From Perkinsus olseni (lineage: Eukaryota > Perkinsozoa > Perkinsida > Perkinsidae): a stretch of 19,770 bases of DNA. The translations under genes and the position numbers were made by a program. Shown piece by piece: positions 9,195 to 17,967 of this stretch; the stretch's first letter is position 1, and each line of letters begins with the position of its first letter. The notes below the pieces were generated by a model. That model saw nothing but the letters and a program-made list of their open reading frames with translations, made no database searches and was not told the DNA's origin. The stretch lies in assembly GCA_013115135.1 (NCBI GenBank), contig JABANP010000745.1, forward strand, positions 1 through 19,770. Reading direction: 5' to 3'.

Positions 9195-9204
9195 ACCACG
9201 TCAC
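9186..9204. repeat. Perfect hairpin, 8-bp stem, 3-nt loop, over the stop of the Trp-rich ORF
   Basis: GTGACGTG (9186-9193), AAC, CACGTCAC (9197-9204). The TGA of the Trp-rich ORF (9192-9194) lies inside it. It contains ACGT cores. Confidence 0.7.
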
Positions 9205-9285
9205 GTCACTCCCCGAGGCTAGCCCATTAGTCTTGTTCATTGCTTCTGGCATTCATCTTACCCATGTCACGTTCGTCAATTGGGG

Positions 9286-9305
9286 ATCTCGGGAACGTCC
9301 GAGAT
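9286..9305. repeat. Hairpin, 7-bp stem, 6-nt loop
   Basis: ATCTCGG (9286-9292) and CCGAGAT (9299-9305) are exact reverse complements. Confidence 0.6.
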
Positions 9306-9384
9306 GCCGATGACATGGTGCCCAGACCCTAGGTGCAGGCGCGAACTTGCTTTGCCAAAAGCTTAATTGCACGCCGAAGGCGCT

Positions 9385-9427
9385 CTTTCGCGCTCCGGGG
9401 GTTGGGGCCCCCGGGCGAGCGCGAAAG
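9385..9427. repeat. Long nested GC hairpin, 11-bp outer stem
   Basis: CTTTCGCGCTC (9385-9395) is the exact reverse complement of GAGCGCGAAAG (9417-9427). Inside it CGGGGG pairs with CCCCCG across TTGGGG. This is the strongest predicted stem-loop of this zone and could be the end hairpin of a mobile element. Confidence 0.75.
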
Positions 9428-9501
9428 TTACCCCACGGACCCCGCAAGACCCATAGACTAGTTGAAGCAAATCGTGATTTTTGGTATTATTTACTTTATT
9501 T

Positions 9502-9648
9502 TTAGTGCGCAGCAGGTATGAGGCTGAAATTCAGGCAGTAGGTATGGGAGAAGTGACCGGTTTTGCTTATCACCCTCAGCTAGCTATAAGCGCTCTGGCT
9601 ATGGAGTTACAAGCGATTACGGATCCTGCGCAGTCATGCGTTCTCTAG
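9502..9648 (+). other. Possible exon or ORF fragment, about 45 residues
   Basis: After an intron-like acceptor (TTTACTTTATTTTTAG ending near 9504), a frame runs to the TAG at 9646-9648. It has ordinary protein composition, including YEAEIQAVGMGEVTGFAYHP and ALAMELQAITDPAQ. No start codon or matching donor was found, so it may be the last exon of a gene whose other exons I cannot place, or a decayed piece. It is in the same frame as the next ORF but separated from it by stops. Confidence 0.25.
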
Positions 9649-9686
9649 CGTTGGGCATGCGTTTGAACATGCGTATGAGCATGCGT
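9635..9686. repeat. CATGCGT repeated four times
   Basis: Copies start at 9635, 9656, 9668 and 9680, the last three spaced 12 bp apart. The word contains GCATGC/CATGCG palindromic cores. It could be a binding-site cluster or a degenerate 12-bp tandem repeat. Confidence 0.5.
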
Positions 9687-9924
9687 GCGTTCCCCGAAAC
9701 GCGCTGGCTTAACGTGGAACGGAAAAACAGTTAGTGCGTGTGTAAGTAACATTAATGAACTTCAAATATATGCTGAAAGCCATCCTAGTGCGATTTGTTG
9801 GCGCAGAGTGCGCTGTTGGAGATATAATAAACAAGTTAAGAGCTTATGGCTCGGTGCTGTTATGGTTCGTTCGGATCGCTCGTGCACGCGTTACGTGGAC
9901 GCTTTTGCGGATCTGGGGGTGTAG
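9685..9924 (+). CDS. Short hypothetical ORF (about 79 residues)
   Basis: The frame is open from 9685 (GTG; no in-frame ATG near the start) to the TAG at 9922-9924. The translation has a folded-protein look in the middle (INELQIYAESHPSAICWRRV, then SLWLGAVMVRSDRS). I recognise no family. It may be a fragment of a decayed element, since it is followed directly by palindromes at 9926-9969. Confidence 0.25.
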   Translation: MRSPKRAGLTWNGKTVSACVSNINELQIYAESHPSAICWRRVRCWRYNKQVKSLWLGAVMVRSDRSCTRYVDAFADLGV

Positions 9925-9925
9925 A

Positions 9926-9969
9926 CCTCTGACTTAGAGGCTGCAGGTGGAGACTCTCCACTGGAGAGT
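9926..9969. repeat. Palindrome cluster upstream of the Helitron
   Basis: CCTCT-GACTT-AGAGG (9926-9940) is followed by GTGGAGA-C-TCTCCAC overlapping ACTCTCCA-C-TGGAGAGT (9953-9969). The second pair has the same three-word alternating design as 7692-7712 and 7746-7769. Its position about 200 bases before the first Helitron exon makes it a candidate for the element's 5' subterminal structure, but I cannot fix the 5' end. Confidence 0.6.
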
Positions 9970-10177
9970 AATTTCTCGTTGTCTGTCTTCTATGCTTGAG
10001 AGTTTTGTCAGAGGAGGAAATCCATTTTCTATAACTTTGACAGTGATTGATTATTGCTAGTTATGAATTCTTAATAAGTTTCATGTTCCGATCTAGTGTC
10101 GTATTTCGTAAGACTACAGAGCAGAGATCGGTGTAAGATACAACGATTACAACTTGTAACAGTCGTTGTTGAACGAA

Positions 10178-12077
10178 ATGCGAACCTTCCCAAATCAATT
10201 CAGTCCGCCAGAAAAAGAACACGATATGGTTGACGAGAACAAGGTGAGCGGCCGCCACGTTCGGTGATGCTGGGATGCCATTACAACAATGCTGATGTGT
10301 GACTGAGATGTGAGGTATCCTAAGAGAGTGGGTTAGTAGTGCCCATTTGGCATCGTATACGTTGAACGAGGCAGAGTACCGTATAACAGAAGTATTCGAT
10401 GTGTTTTAGATGAAAGTATTCCGGGAATCAATGTGGCCGTGATATTTTGCGTGTTGTGTGCATTTTAGGAATTTAGTTGTCGTGGTCAAGATGGCAATTT
10501 GAATGGGGGACATCTTCATGGCGATAGAGTTGATATTGATCCAATATTTGGAGGTGGGTATTGATAATGAAAACTAAGAGTTGACGTTTTTAAAACGTCG
10601 TTTTAGTTATGAGCCTCATAGGGATGTTATTTATTCATCAGATGATAATCTGCTAGAAGAACAGGCGCGATGTGAAGTTTGTTGGCGTCGAAGTACTCAA
10701 TATTGTAGATTACAATTCGATTCTGTTGCTATATCTTCTGTTCGGCGTATTAAATATGGAAGAGCCGTATCTTGTAGCCCCAATCAAACCTGTATCAACT
10801 TATGTGGTTGCTGTGTGGAATACGCAGTTCAAGGGAGTACCCGATGGAAAAGTCTATGGCCTGCCTATTATTACTCGATTATTTATAAGCAGATCATGGG
10901 ACCTACTTTTCGAAATACGGTACTACGAGTTTTACCGTGGGAGCTGAGAGCTTCTTGGATGGATGCCGCGGAGCATCTATGTTGTCCTCAAACTGTATTA
11001 ACAGATTTTACGCAGTATTTGCAGGATAATCCAATACCTGGTGGGCAGATGTCGTACAGCGCTTTTTTGCAAAGCATCGAACAATATGCTTTACCTATGA
11101 TAAGATGTCCTTGGGGATGTTTCGTTCCTCTACTCCAGGGGTATGGTACTATATCTATGCATCATTTACTATTTACATTCGACTCATCTATTACTGTCAG
11201 TCGGGCTGGTCATGGGCCGCAGTTGGTTGGTATGAGATCAGATTGGACTGAGGGTTGCATTCGAGGACTATTCGATATTGTTTCAGTATGCCCGGGTACT
11301 ATTATTGATACTGACCATGGGTTATCCATTATTACATGTCGTAATCACGCACGAGGGAGCAGAGAGCAATATGTTCATGTGCCATATCACCCGACGCTCG
11401 GAAGTATACCACTATCGCATCGTGATAATTTGGCTATGCTCCACGTTCAACCACGGGTTGTTAAACCCGCGAGGACAGGGATATATTGTAACAGTTGGCA
11501 ATTGTATCGTGAGTGTACTACATCAAATGGTTTGAGCTGCTTCAGCTTAACAGCCGAAGGGACATGGGATCATGTATCGCCGCGTACATCTGCGGCTGAG
11601 TCTTTAACACTTAGGCACCGATCCGATGTTGTGCAGAATCTAATCCGTCGTGCAGAACATGGTCAAGTGCCGAATCATATTTTATGTGCAGCATTGGCTT
11701 CATTACAACATGGTGATTCCGATAATTCATCACTTGAAGTAGCTCTGGCTGGTAGTACGATGGTTGATGCGTCTGATGTGATCCGGATGCGTTCAACTTC
11801 ATTGCGTTCTCGTGTAAACCGTAATGTTGCTCATGAAAGCATTTATATCCCGTATGCGCACGAGTATGGCCTTTATGGAAGTCGTCCGATAACGCCATCT
11901 GTTATGCGAATTTCACGAAGAGTGGATTATTCTTTTTCATTAATATGGTATATTATTTGGATGATGCTCGTCGTAGTGAGTGTGTGTCCAGATTTTGGCA
12001 CTCAGCTTATCAGTCCGCTTCCAAGAACCTCGTCTTCGTGGGCACCATGTCGGAAACAGCTCAAGCTTTTTGATTGA
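10178..12077 (+). CDS. Helitron protein, N-terminal region (three exons, one frame break)
   Basis: An ATG at 10178 opens a 22-residue exon (to 10243, donor GTGAGC). A second exon, 10469-10557, follows CATTTTAG and ends at a GTATTG donor. The third begins at 10607 after GTCGTTTTAG. Phases match at both junctions, so the intron-less start at 10581 is probably wrong. The third exon runs about 440 residues with paired cysteines (CEVCWRR, CINLCGCC), a WKSLWPAYYYS motif, VLPWELRASW and RCPWGCF. This suggests a zinc-binding N-terminal region of the sort placed ahead of Rep in Helitrons. At a T5 run (11933-11937) the sensible reading moves back one base into YYLDDARRSECVSRFW and onward to GTMSETAQAF, which stops at a second T5 run (12067-12071). 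The C-terminus printed by the uninterrupted frame (to 12077) is therefore spurious. Confidence 0.6.
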
Positions 12078-13136
12078 GTTATTTGTTAGTCGTAGACATC
12101 ATTCAATACGGTCATGTACTACTGCTGTTATGAACATTATTGCATTTGGAGAACATATGTCTACAAATCGCTGTTTCTGGATTGACTTCACCCGTTGTTT
12201 ACATATCTGCCTTCATACCGCTGGTATTAGGTGTCACGCGGTCGATGAATTGGAAGTATTTTTCTCTCTTGGGAAGTATTTATTTTCGTGTCGACGGGGG
12301 GCGCCGAAGGTATATCGTTTCTTCGAAGAAGGAGTCAACATTATGGTCAATTGTGGAACTTGTCTCAATCACAGGTTCCTATTACACTTCATTCGTACTT
12401 ACAACTGCGTGTATTGTTCATCATCGATGAGACAACGGACACACACAATGTCGTTGGCTATGTGAGGCATGGTGGTGGCAGAACTGGATGGTGGGAATGT
12501 CACTATGGACAACATGCTACGGTCAGTGATAAAGAAGTCCGTGAGTTTAGTATAAATAATCTGGTTTATGCATACTATGCTCCATCAGACGAACAAGAAC
12601 AATTTGAGGATGAGAACGATGATGATGATGATGTTGATTTTGTGTCTTTTTTACGCGGACAAAGCAAAGTTTTCTGTGAGCAGCAATGTAGAACCGCTGT
12701 GTGTAATAAAGCCTTCACTTTCATAAATGAAAGCTCTTCGGGCCCTATCTGCTTCATTTCTCCTTCCAAAAAAGAGGCGTTATCTATTGATGTTATTAAA
12801 CAGGCAGCTCGGCGAACTTGTAACTGTACATCGTCAGTATATACTGATGAGAATGTGGATCAAGCTGGTGCCTGTTTTGTGGGTGATATTACTAGTGATG
12901 ATACGAGCTCGGATGAAGTTTCTGCGTTACCCCAGCTGCGAACTAGTACTGGTGATACTTACATGTGTAATCCAGATACGTTCGGTATTTCGGGTGTGTT
13001 TTTGATTAATGGTATATGCAATGCCTTGAAACGTAGAAGCTATGTTGCTGAGTTACCTCGCAGAGATAGAGATTGTTTCAAAGTCTTGTTAGCAACTGTC
13101 GAGAGTGTTGTCCATTATTATATCCGGAAGCTTTAG
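12066..13136 (+). CDS. Helitron protein, middle region with a ubiquitin-specific-protease-like His-box segment
   Basis: From the T5 run at 12067 the best frame continues as LIELFVSRRHHSIRSC to about 12300. A one-base step back at a G6 run (12296-12301) then gives the frame ending at 13136. In this frame THNVVGYVRHGG (His codon 12444-12446), then TGWWECHYG, ATVSDKEVREF and NLVYAYYAP follow the order of the C-terminal end of USP-type deubiquitinases (GHYxAYVR, then W, then a V-S-EEV stretch, then AYLLFY). I see no clear USP Cys box upstream, so activity is doubtful. After an acidic stretch come Cys pairs (CEQQCRTAVC, CNCTSS). The final residues, FKVLLATVESVV, lead directly into the Rep segment after a frame step near 13112. 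The USP reading is an inference from pattern only. Confidence 0.45.
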
Positions 13137-14680
13137 TCATGCCTTTAATTTTCTGGAAAAAGTTCTCTAGGCCCGTTATAGGGCCAGTGAACCATAGCTA
13201 TTGGGGCCCCATGAATACTGTACCAGGGGCATTGCCAATAACTCTCTATAACGAACCTCGAGGCTTTGCTTCCTTTCAACAGCATGCCATTCTTCGCTTG
13301 ATGGATTGGGCGAGTCTGTGCTCGTCCGATGCTATTTACGGAATTCTATTATTCGATTTTACGCTTAATACAATGCTCCGACATTCCACGTTGAATATGG
13401 TTATGCGTATTGGTTGGGAGCATATTTCTGGCAACGCTCACAACGCCTTGTGCGAGTCCAAAGAAGTTTTCTCTCGAGATCATGGACAACATTATAAGCG
13501 AGTGCAAGAGCTCGCTAGTCTCATATCAGCGTCGCCCCCATTATATTTTGTTACACTGACTGCAAATCAGGAGGGCACTCCTGCCTTGAGACCTATATAC
13601 GAGATCATGGATATCTTATTAACACGCCAACAGGAAAATTTCGTGGATGCTGAGTCACTTCGACAAGCTGCTTGTACACCTATGTTAGTGAATTGGTATC
13701 ATTTTGTGCAGAAGGCGGTAGACTTCATATGCTCAAGTGATCAAGAACCACTTGGAAAGATAACTCACTATTGGGGCCGTTATGAATTTAATGAATCCAA
13801 TTTGCCACATTACCATCTCCTACTATGGAGCAACGAAGATGCTGATTCCGCAAAGAACAGAATATGCTGCTCATTTCAACAATTTCATACTTGGAAAAAT
13901 TCTCTTTTGGCCTCTGGATTGGTAAAAGATGAACTGGATTGGGATTATGTATGTGACCTTTATTGTCGTGTTCAACAACATTCATGTATCGCATCCGCTG
14001 GTAAATGTCAAAAAAGGGATTTAAATGGGAACTTAGTTTGTAAAATACCTTTCTATCCGTCATCAAATGTCACAGTATACAGTGAAATAGATAAAGATAT
14101 ATCGGACGAAGATTTTGATCTTTACTGTGATCTTGGTTGGGCTTATATTGGTGAAAATGGTGAAAGGAGAATCAGACCAGAGTGGAAGCCTGGGCGGTGG
14201 TTATATGCTACGGATCATCATAATAACATTCAGTGGGTTCCTTGTAATCCATTCATTTTTTGCTTATGCAAATCGAATGTTAACGTTTTACTTACTGACT
14301 GGTCTATGTGTGCTCGGTATTTGGCGAGTTACGCTGGTAAACCACCCAGTCATCGCTTGACTACACTGAAAGCGGATGGGCCTACAAAAATAATAGCTGA
14401 AGATGTATCCAATGGTACCCAATTGAGGAAATTTTCAAGCTCATCAACGGAACATCGCTTACAAGGCAGATTCGTCACGCTCCCAGAAGCTATTTTCTAC
14501 ACATTGGGTTTCGATTACGTTCACACTAATGTATCATTCTTACATATCAATACCGATGTCGCTGAGAATCGCCCATTACTTCATAAGCCAAAGGTTCGTC
14601 GGTTGGGAGTGAGTAATTTTGCAGAAGGGCCATTATTACCACAATATTATATTCGACAGGATTTACCAGAACAATATTGA
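13112..14680 (+). CDS. Helitron Rep: HUH endonuclease with two catalytic tyrosines
   Basis: This segment of the Helitron polyprotein is open to the TGA at 14678-14680; the open frame itself begins at 13073. It starts with LLYPEALVMPLIFW, the entry of the Helitron-like N domain, and continues with PPLYFVTLTANQ and HYWGRYEFNESNLPHYHLLL. PHYHLLL is the metal-binding HUH motif, with its histidines at codons 13808-13810 and 13814-13816. The two-tyrosine motif is CARYLASYAGK (Tyr codons 14318-14320 and 14330-14332), matching YxxxY...K. After it, VTLPEAIFYTLGF and the NTDVAENRPLL stretch match the region that joins Rep to helicase. Rep nicks and joins the DNA strand in rolling-circle transposition, with one tyrosine covalently linked to the 5' end. 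All catalytic residues are present. The TGA at 14680 separates it from the helicase region. Confidence 0.8.
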   Translation, partial: PLLYPEALVMPLIFWKKFSRPVIGPVNHSYWGPMNTVPGALPITLYNEPRGFASFQQHAILRLMDWASLCSSDAIYGILLFDFTLNTMLRHSTLNMVMRIGWEHISGNAHNALCESKEVFSRDHGQHYKRVQELASLISASPPLYFVTLTANQEGTPALRPIYEIMDILLTRQQENFVDAESLRQAACTPMLVNWYHFVQKAVDFICSSDQEPLGKITHYWGRYEFNESNLPHYHLLLWSNEDADSAKNRICCSFQQFHTWKNSLLASGLVKDELDWDYVCDLYCRVQQHSCIASAGKCQKRDLNGNLVCKIPFYPSSNVTVYSEIDKDISDEDFDLYCDLGWAYIGENGERRIRPEWKPGRWLYATDHHNNIQWVPCNPFIFCLCKSNVNVLLTDWSMCARYLASYAGKPPSHRLTTLKADGPTKIIAEDVSNGTQLRKFSSSSTEHRLQGRFVTLPEAIFYTLGFDYVHTNVSFLHINTDVAENRPLLHKPKVRRLGVSNFAEGPLLPQYYIRQDLPEQY

Positions 14681-14775
14681 TCTGTGTTTATTGCTTGAGA
14701 GTTCGTTGTGTTGGGTGCAAGATTTGAGTGGCTGTTACTACCAATGATATGATTGATAATGATGATTGATATCAG

Positions 14776-15945
14776 TTCTCAGTTTCAAGGTTACAAGTAA
14801 CTATGACATCGTACTGTATAGAGTACGCCTCCACTACACGATCATTCCACCAGTACACTCCATCACAGTTGCTTCTAATAGATGATGTTAAACAACGGGA
14901 TTACTATCCTGACAAAGTAACATGCTTCGGTCTCAGACCACCAGAGTTACTACATGTATGCTATTTGAGACTGTATCTCGAATGGTTTACTTGGGTCTCT
15001 TTACGCTGTGATGAGGGTGTCATCTATGATACTATAACAGAAAATCTCCAAGAAGGTATGTGGTTGGATGGATTGGATCGAATTACTAAATTGCGCCTAC
15101 AAGCGGTAAACGCTTTCTCCAATTTTATACAAGCTGTCTTGAACGGGGAACATGGTAACTTCCATCCGTTGCTACGTGCATATTGGGAACGAATACTGCG
15201 GCCCATATCATTGGATCCATCACGATTTACCAACTATGTGGATATCTCCCCTCCGATTTTGATACAAGTGGTACCTAAGTTCATACTGCCAACTATGACT
15301 ATACGCTGGCTCACTCATCTGATTTTTGTACTATGGGCGTTACACATGTGAGGTTGAAGTTTTTCAACATCCACTCTGCTTCAAGCGTTCGAGAGAGTTG
15401 GACTATATAACCATGAAGACGGCGAAGCTTCTGCCCTCCACTTGCTTAATGTATGGGCAACTCATGAATTACGCGCCATGCCGGGTTCGCAACGACGATT
15501 TGATCATTGTCTGCGCTCTGCCAGATATATTTTGAGTTGTCTTATGGAAGCTGATTACCATGAGATTCAATATCTTGATAGTCCGCTTATATTGCTGCGA
15601 CAACTACAAGAAGCTCATTCTGCAGAATCTAAAGCCCTGATTCTCAAAAATCGGGAAAAGTTTTGCCGAGCACTGTTGGAGTTCCATTTCGACAATCTGC
15701 CTTCGTTCGACGCTTTGATGACTGCCGAGTTGGATAGTCCCATTCAGTGGTGCCCTGTGCTCTCTTCCACTCCTAGTACTGATTCGAACTCATTGATCGA
15801 ACAACGTCTCGCTTTAGATCATTGCCTCACTGCGATTAGATGCTTTCGTAGTGGTAACAAATCTTTCATTCAGTTTCCGCTTGTCTTATGCTCCCCGGGA
15901 ACGGGGAAGTCTTTTAATGGCACTGTTATCTTTAGCGGCAGGTAG
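14776..15945 (+). CDS. Helitron protein, linker and start of PIF1 helicase to Walker A (frame breaks)
   Basis: The first open frame is entered after a CAG at 14773-14775 or from the ATG at 14803, and runs to 15351. It includes FGLRPPELLHVCYLRLYLEW, a block seen between Rep and helicase in Helentrons. Near 15335-15337 the reading must change to reach GRYTCEVEVF. At the T5 run 15360-15364 it steps back one base to STLLQAFERVGLYN. It then stays open to 15945 through LNVWATHELRAMPGSQRRFD and LDHCLTAIRCFRSG to the Walker A motif SPGTGKS (15892-15912). At the T4 run 15912-15915 the frame moves again into the helicase body. How 14680 connects to 14776 is unresolved: a short intron such as 14715-14775 plus a frame step is possible. 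Confidence 0.65.
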
Positions 15946-17755
15946 ATGTATTGGTCTAGAAGTGGCTGTAGTTGCTCTGACGAGTGAAACAGCTCAGAGA
16001 TATGGTGGTCAACATATCCATAGATTGTTCAATCTCGTGGTTACGCGACGCGGCTCTCATCTGAGCACTACTGAGCTTATCAGCCAGAGTGTTGGACGTC
16101 TTCGACGCTCACCTCTACATCTGTCGTACTTACTAGCAGTGGATGTTTTTCTCATTGAAGAGATTGGTCTCATCGACGAGACCACATTTCTGATATTAGA
16201 TTCTATCCTTCGTGAGCTGAGAGATAACCGTTTACCTTGGGCTGGAAGTCTCGTCATAGGGACCGGTGACTATCGGCAGTTGAGTCCCGTTTCCGGTCCT
16301 CCGCTATGGACATCTAACTACTTGATCAGTCATTTCTCTTCATTCATACTGCGGCATTATGTAAGATCAGCCTCTGATTTAATTTTACAAACTGTCATTG
16401 ATATACTGAGAAAAGATACATCTGAAATCACAGATGATGATATCAACTACGTCTACAATGCTCTGACCACTCGATGTATTCTTTGCAGCAATATTGAAGA
16501 GGCTAAGAGTGTTGCCGGAGAAGGTGCTTGTGAGATCTATAGTCAAAAGCGAAGTGAGCGAGCTGCGGTGCAACGGTTTTCTGCATACTTAGATGCCTGT
16601 GCTGCTTCTGGAGAAAGGATTTTTGAAAGTGTAGCCGAAGATGAATACAACGAAGGCGGTTTACATGCTAGATGGAGACCTGCTGGTGTGCATTATTCCA
16701 GGATGCTTGATGCACAAATTATGGAACCTGCAATATTGAAAATCAAAGAGGGCACTGTGCTGAGACTAACACGAAACGACTTAAGTCCTGACAATGTCTA
16801 CTCTCAAGGCCAAATCTGCATATGTACAAGAATTCCCAATTCTGCTGACGATGCTCTGCAGTTACGTATCGCTCCTCCAGGTGCTCGGTTTGTTTCCAAT
16901 GTCGGTCATCAGGAACGACTTTCGGGATGGAAAGATATTACTCTTCGTAAAGAATTTGGGTTCGAAGTATGTACTAAAGGTGTCCTTCTGAGGCGGAAGC
17001 AGTTTGGAGTCAAGAACTTCGTTTCTCAAACCATCCATAAGAGTTTAGGTGACACTCTACCGAGTATCATTACGAAAATTGATTACCCTGGAAATGATCG
17101 AGTCCAAAAAGAATTTGCCTTATGGGAACGGCAACAATTACTGGTGCTCATAAGTCGGGTCCCATCGTTGGATAGAATTATATTTATCAACACGGAGGCA
17201 GAGATCAGAAGTACTATTACTTATTTATTGAAACGGTCTTCATCATGGATTTACTATGCTACTCATGTGATCGAAGCTATGTCTTCTTCATTATTACATC
17301 AGCATCCATCTAGATTGATATACTCAAGGTTCAATTCGTTACCTCTTCGAGTCATTAGCCTGCCACGCACCCCCGGAGGTTTCGTGTATTGCCTGATAAG
17401 TATGCGAATTACATTATACACTTATATTGGCTCTTGCAAGGATATAAGGCGGCGTTTAGATCAACACAACCGTGGTATGCGTGGGTCAGTGCACACGTCC
17501 TCTTGGCGAGTCCGTCCATTTGCTGTGGCAGGTCTGCTCTTGGGATTTCCATACTGTGATCATGATCCTTCAGTTGCTCGTGATGCTCGACTCGAAGTAG
17601 AGCGAGCATGGCACGCAATTCTTCGTCGTTCTGACGTACCACAATCTGCCCTTGATAAAGGGTATAACACTATGTTGTCCTTTCAGAGTAGATATCCTGA
17701 TTTACTTTTTATCAACTATTATACAACATCTGCAACAGTTACTAGTAGCCCATAA
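15851..17755 (+). CDS. PIF1-family helicase body fused to a C-terminal SLX1-like GIY-YIG nuclease
   Basis: The frame is open from 15851, but real homology starts near 15911, just after Walker A, with LLMALLSLAAGRC. Using residue numbers from 15851: motif II is VFLIEEIGLID near 98-110, with Glu where PIF1 proteins have the first Asp of DE; motif III is GDYRQLSPV at 139-147; LRLTRNDLSP and the SQGQICICTR stretch follow; TIHKSLGDTL is at about 394; and LVLISRVPSLDR is at about 430-440. Residues 511 to about 590 form a GIY-YIG domain: FVYCLIS, then TYIGSC (about 524), IRRRLDQHNRG with the catalytic-type Arg, RPFAVAGLLLGFP, and ARLEVERAWHAIL with the metal-binding Glu. The RPF...GFP...E.AWH order is closest to SLX1 nucleases, but the SLX1 zinc finger is absent. 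The helicase should unwind DNA during rolling-circle transposition, while the nuclease could cut target or branched DNA. Confidence 0.8.
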   Translation: MVTNLSFSFRLSYAPRERGSLLMALLSLAAGRCIGLEVAVVALTSETAQRYGGQHIHRLFNLVVTRRGSHLSTTELISQSVGRLRRSPLHLSYLLAVDVFLIEEIGLIDETTFLILDSILRELRDNRLPWAGSLVIGTGDYRQLSPVSGPPLWTSNYLISHFSSFILRHYVRSASDLILQTVIDILRKDTSEITDDDINYVYNALTTRCILCSNIEEAKSVAGEGACEIYSQKRSERAAVQRFSAYLDACAASGERIFESVAEDEYNEGGLHARWRPAGVHYSRMLDAQIMEPAILKIKEGTVLRLTRNDLSPDNVYSQGQICICTRIPNSADDALQLRIAPPGARFVSNVGHQERLSGWKDITLRKEFGFEVCTKGVLLRRKQFGVKNFVSQTIHKSLGDTLPSIITKIDYPGNDRVQKEFALWERQQLLVLISRVPSLDRIIFINTEAEIRSTITYLLKRSSSWIYYATHVIEAMSSSLLHQHPSRLIYSRFNSLPLRVISLPRTPGGFVYCLISMRITLYTYIGSCKDIRRRLDQHNRGMRGSVHTSSWRVRPFAVAGLLLGFPYCDHDPSVARDARLEVERAWHAILRRSDVPQSALDKGYNTMLSFQSRYPDLLFINYYTTSATVTSSP

Positions 17756-17967
17756 TCCTTTGACCAGCCAAGTTTGCTGTTGTGTTATTACGTGGTGAAA
17801 TGTTGTAGCGTGGTCTTTTCAACACTATTTGAAGGAGGAGTAATTCAATAACTCATCATCATCTGTTGAATCAACAGTGTTGCTTTACATATCATGGACT
17901 CTTCAATTCATTTTGACGAAGGTTGGCCCTTATTTGTAGGCCTATTTCCTTCCTTTTCATATACTAC
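17756..17967. other. Spacer between helicase and OTU genes
   Basis: About 210 bases without strong coding signal. An ATG at 17894 opens a short frame (MDSSIHFDEGWP). It could join the OTU frame through an intron from 17922 to 17992, whose phases match but whose GTTGGC donor is weak. TTGAATCAACA-type words near 17870 are mildly palindromic. Confidence 0.35.

Noticed and set aside
11933..11938. Programmed -1 ribosomal frameshift site at the T5 run
   Set aside because: The local codons (TCT TTT TCA) do not give the X XXY YYZ pattern in the zero frame, and many other breaks of the same kind occur. Sequencing error or decay is simpler.
12140..12430. Alternative reading of the Helitron middle region in the frame over 12140-12430
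   Set aside because: It is bounded by stops and gives no link to the upstream or downstream Helitron frames. The other frames join through single homopolymer steps and carry the USP-like pattern.
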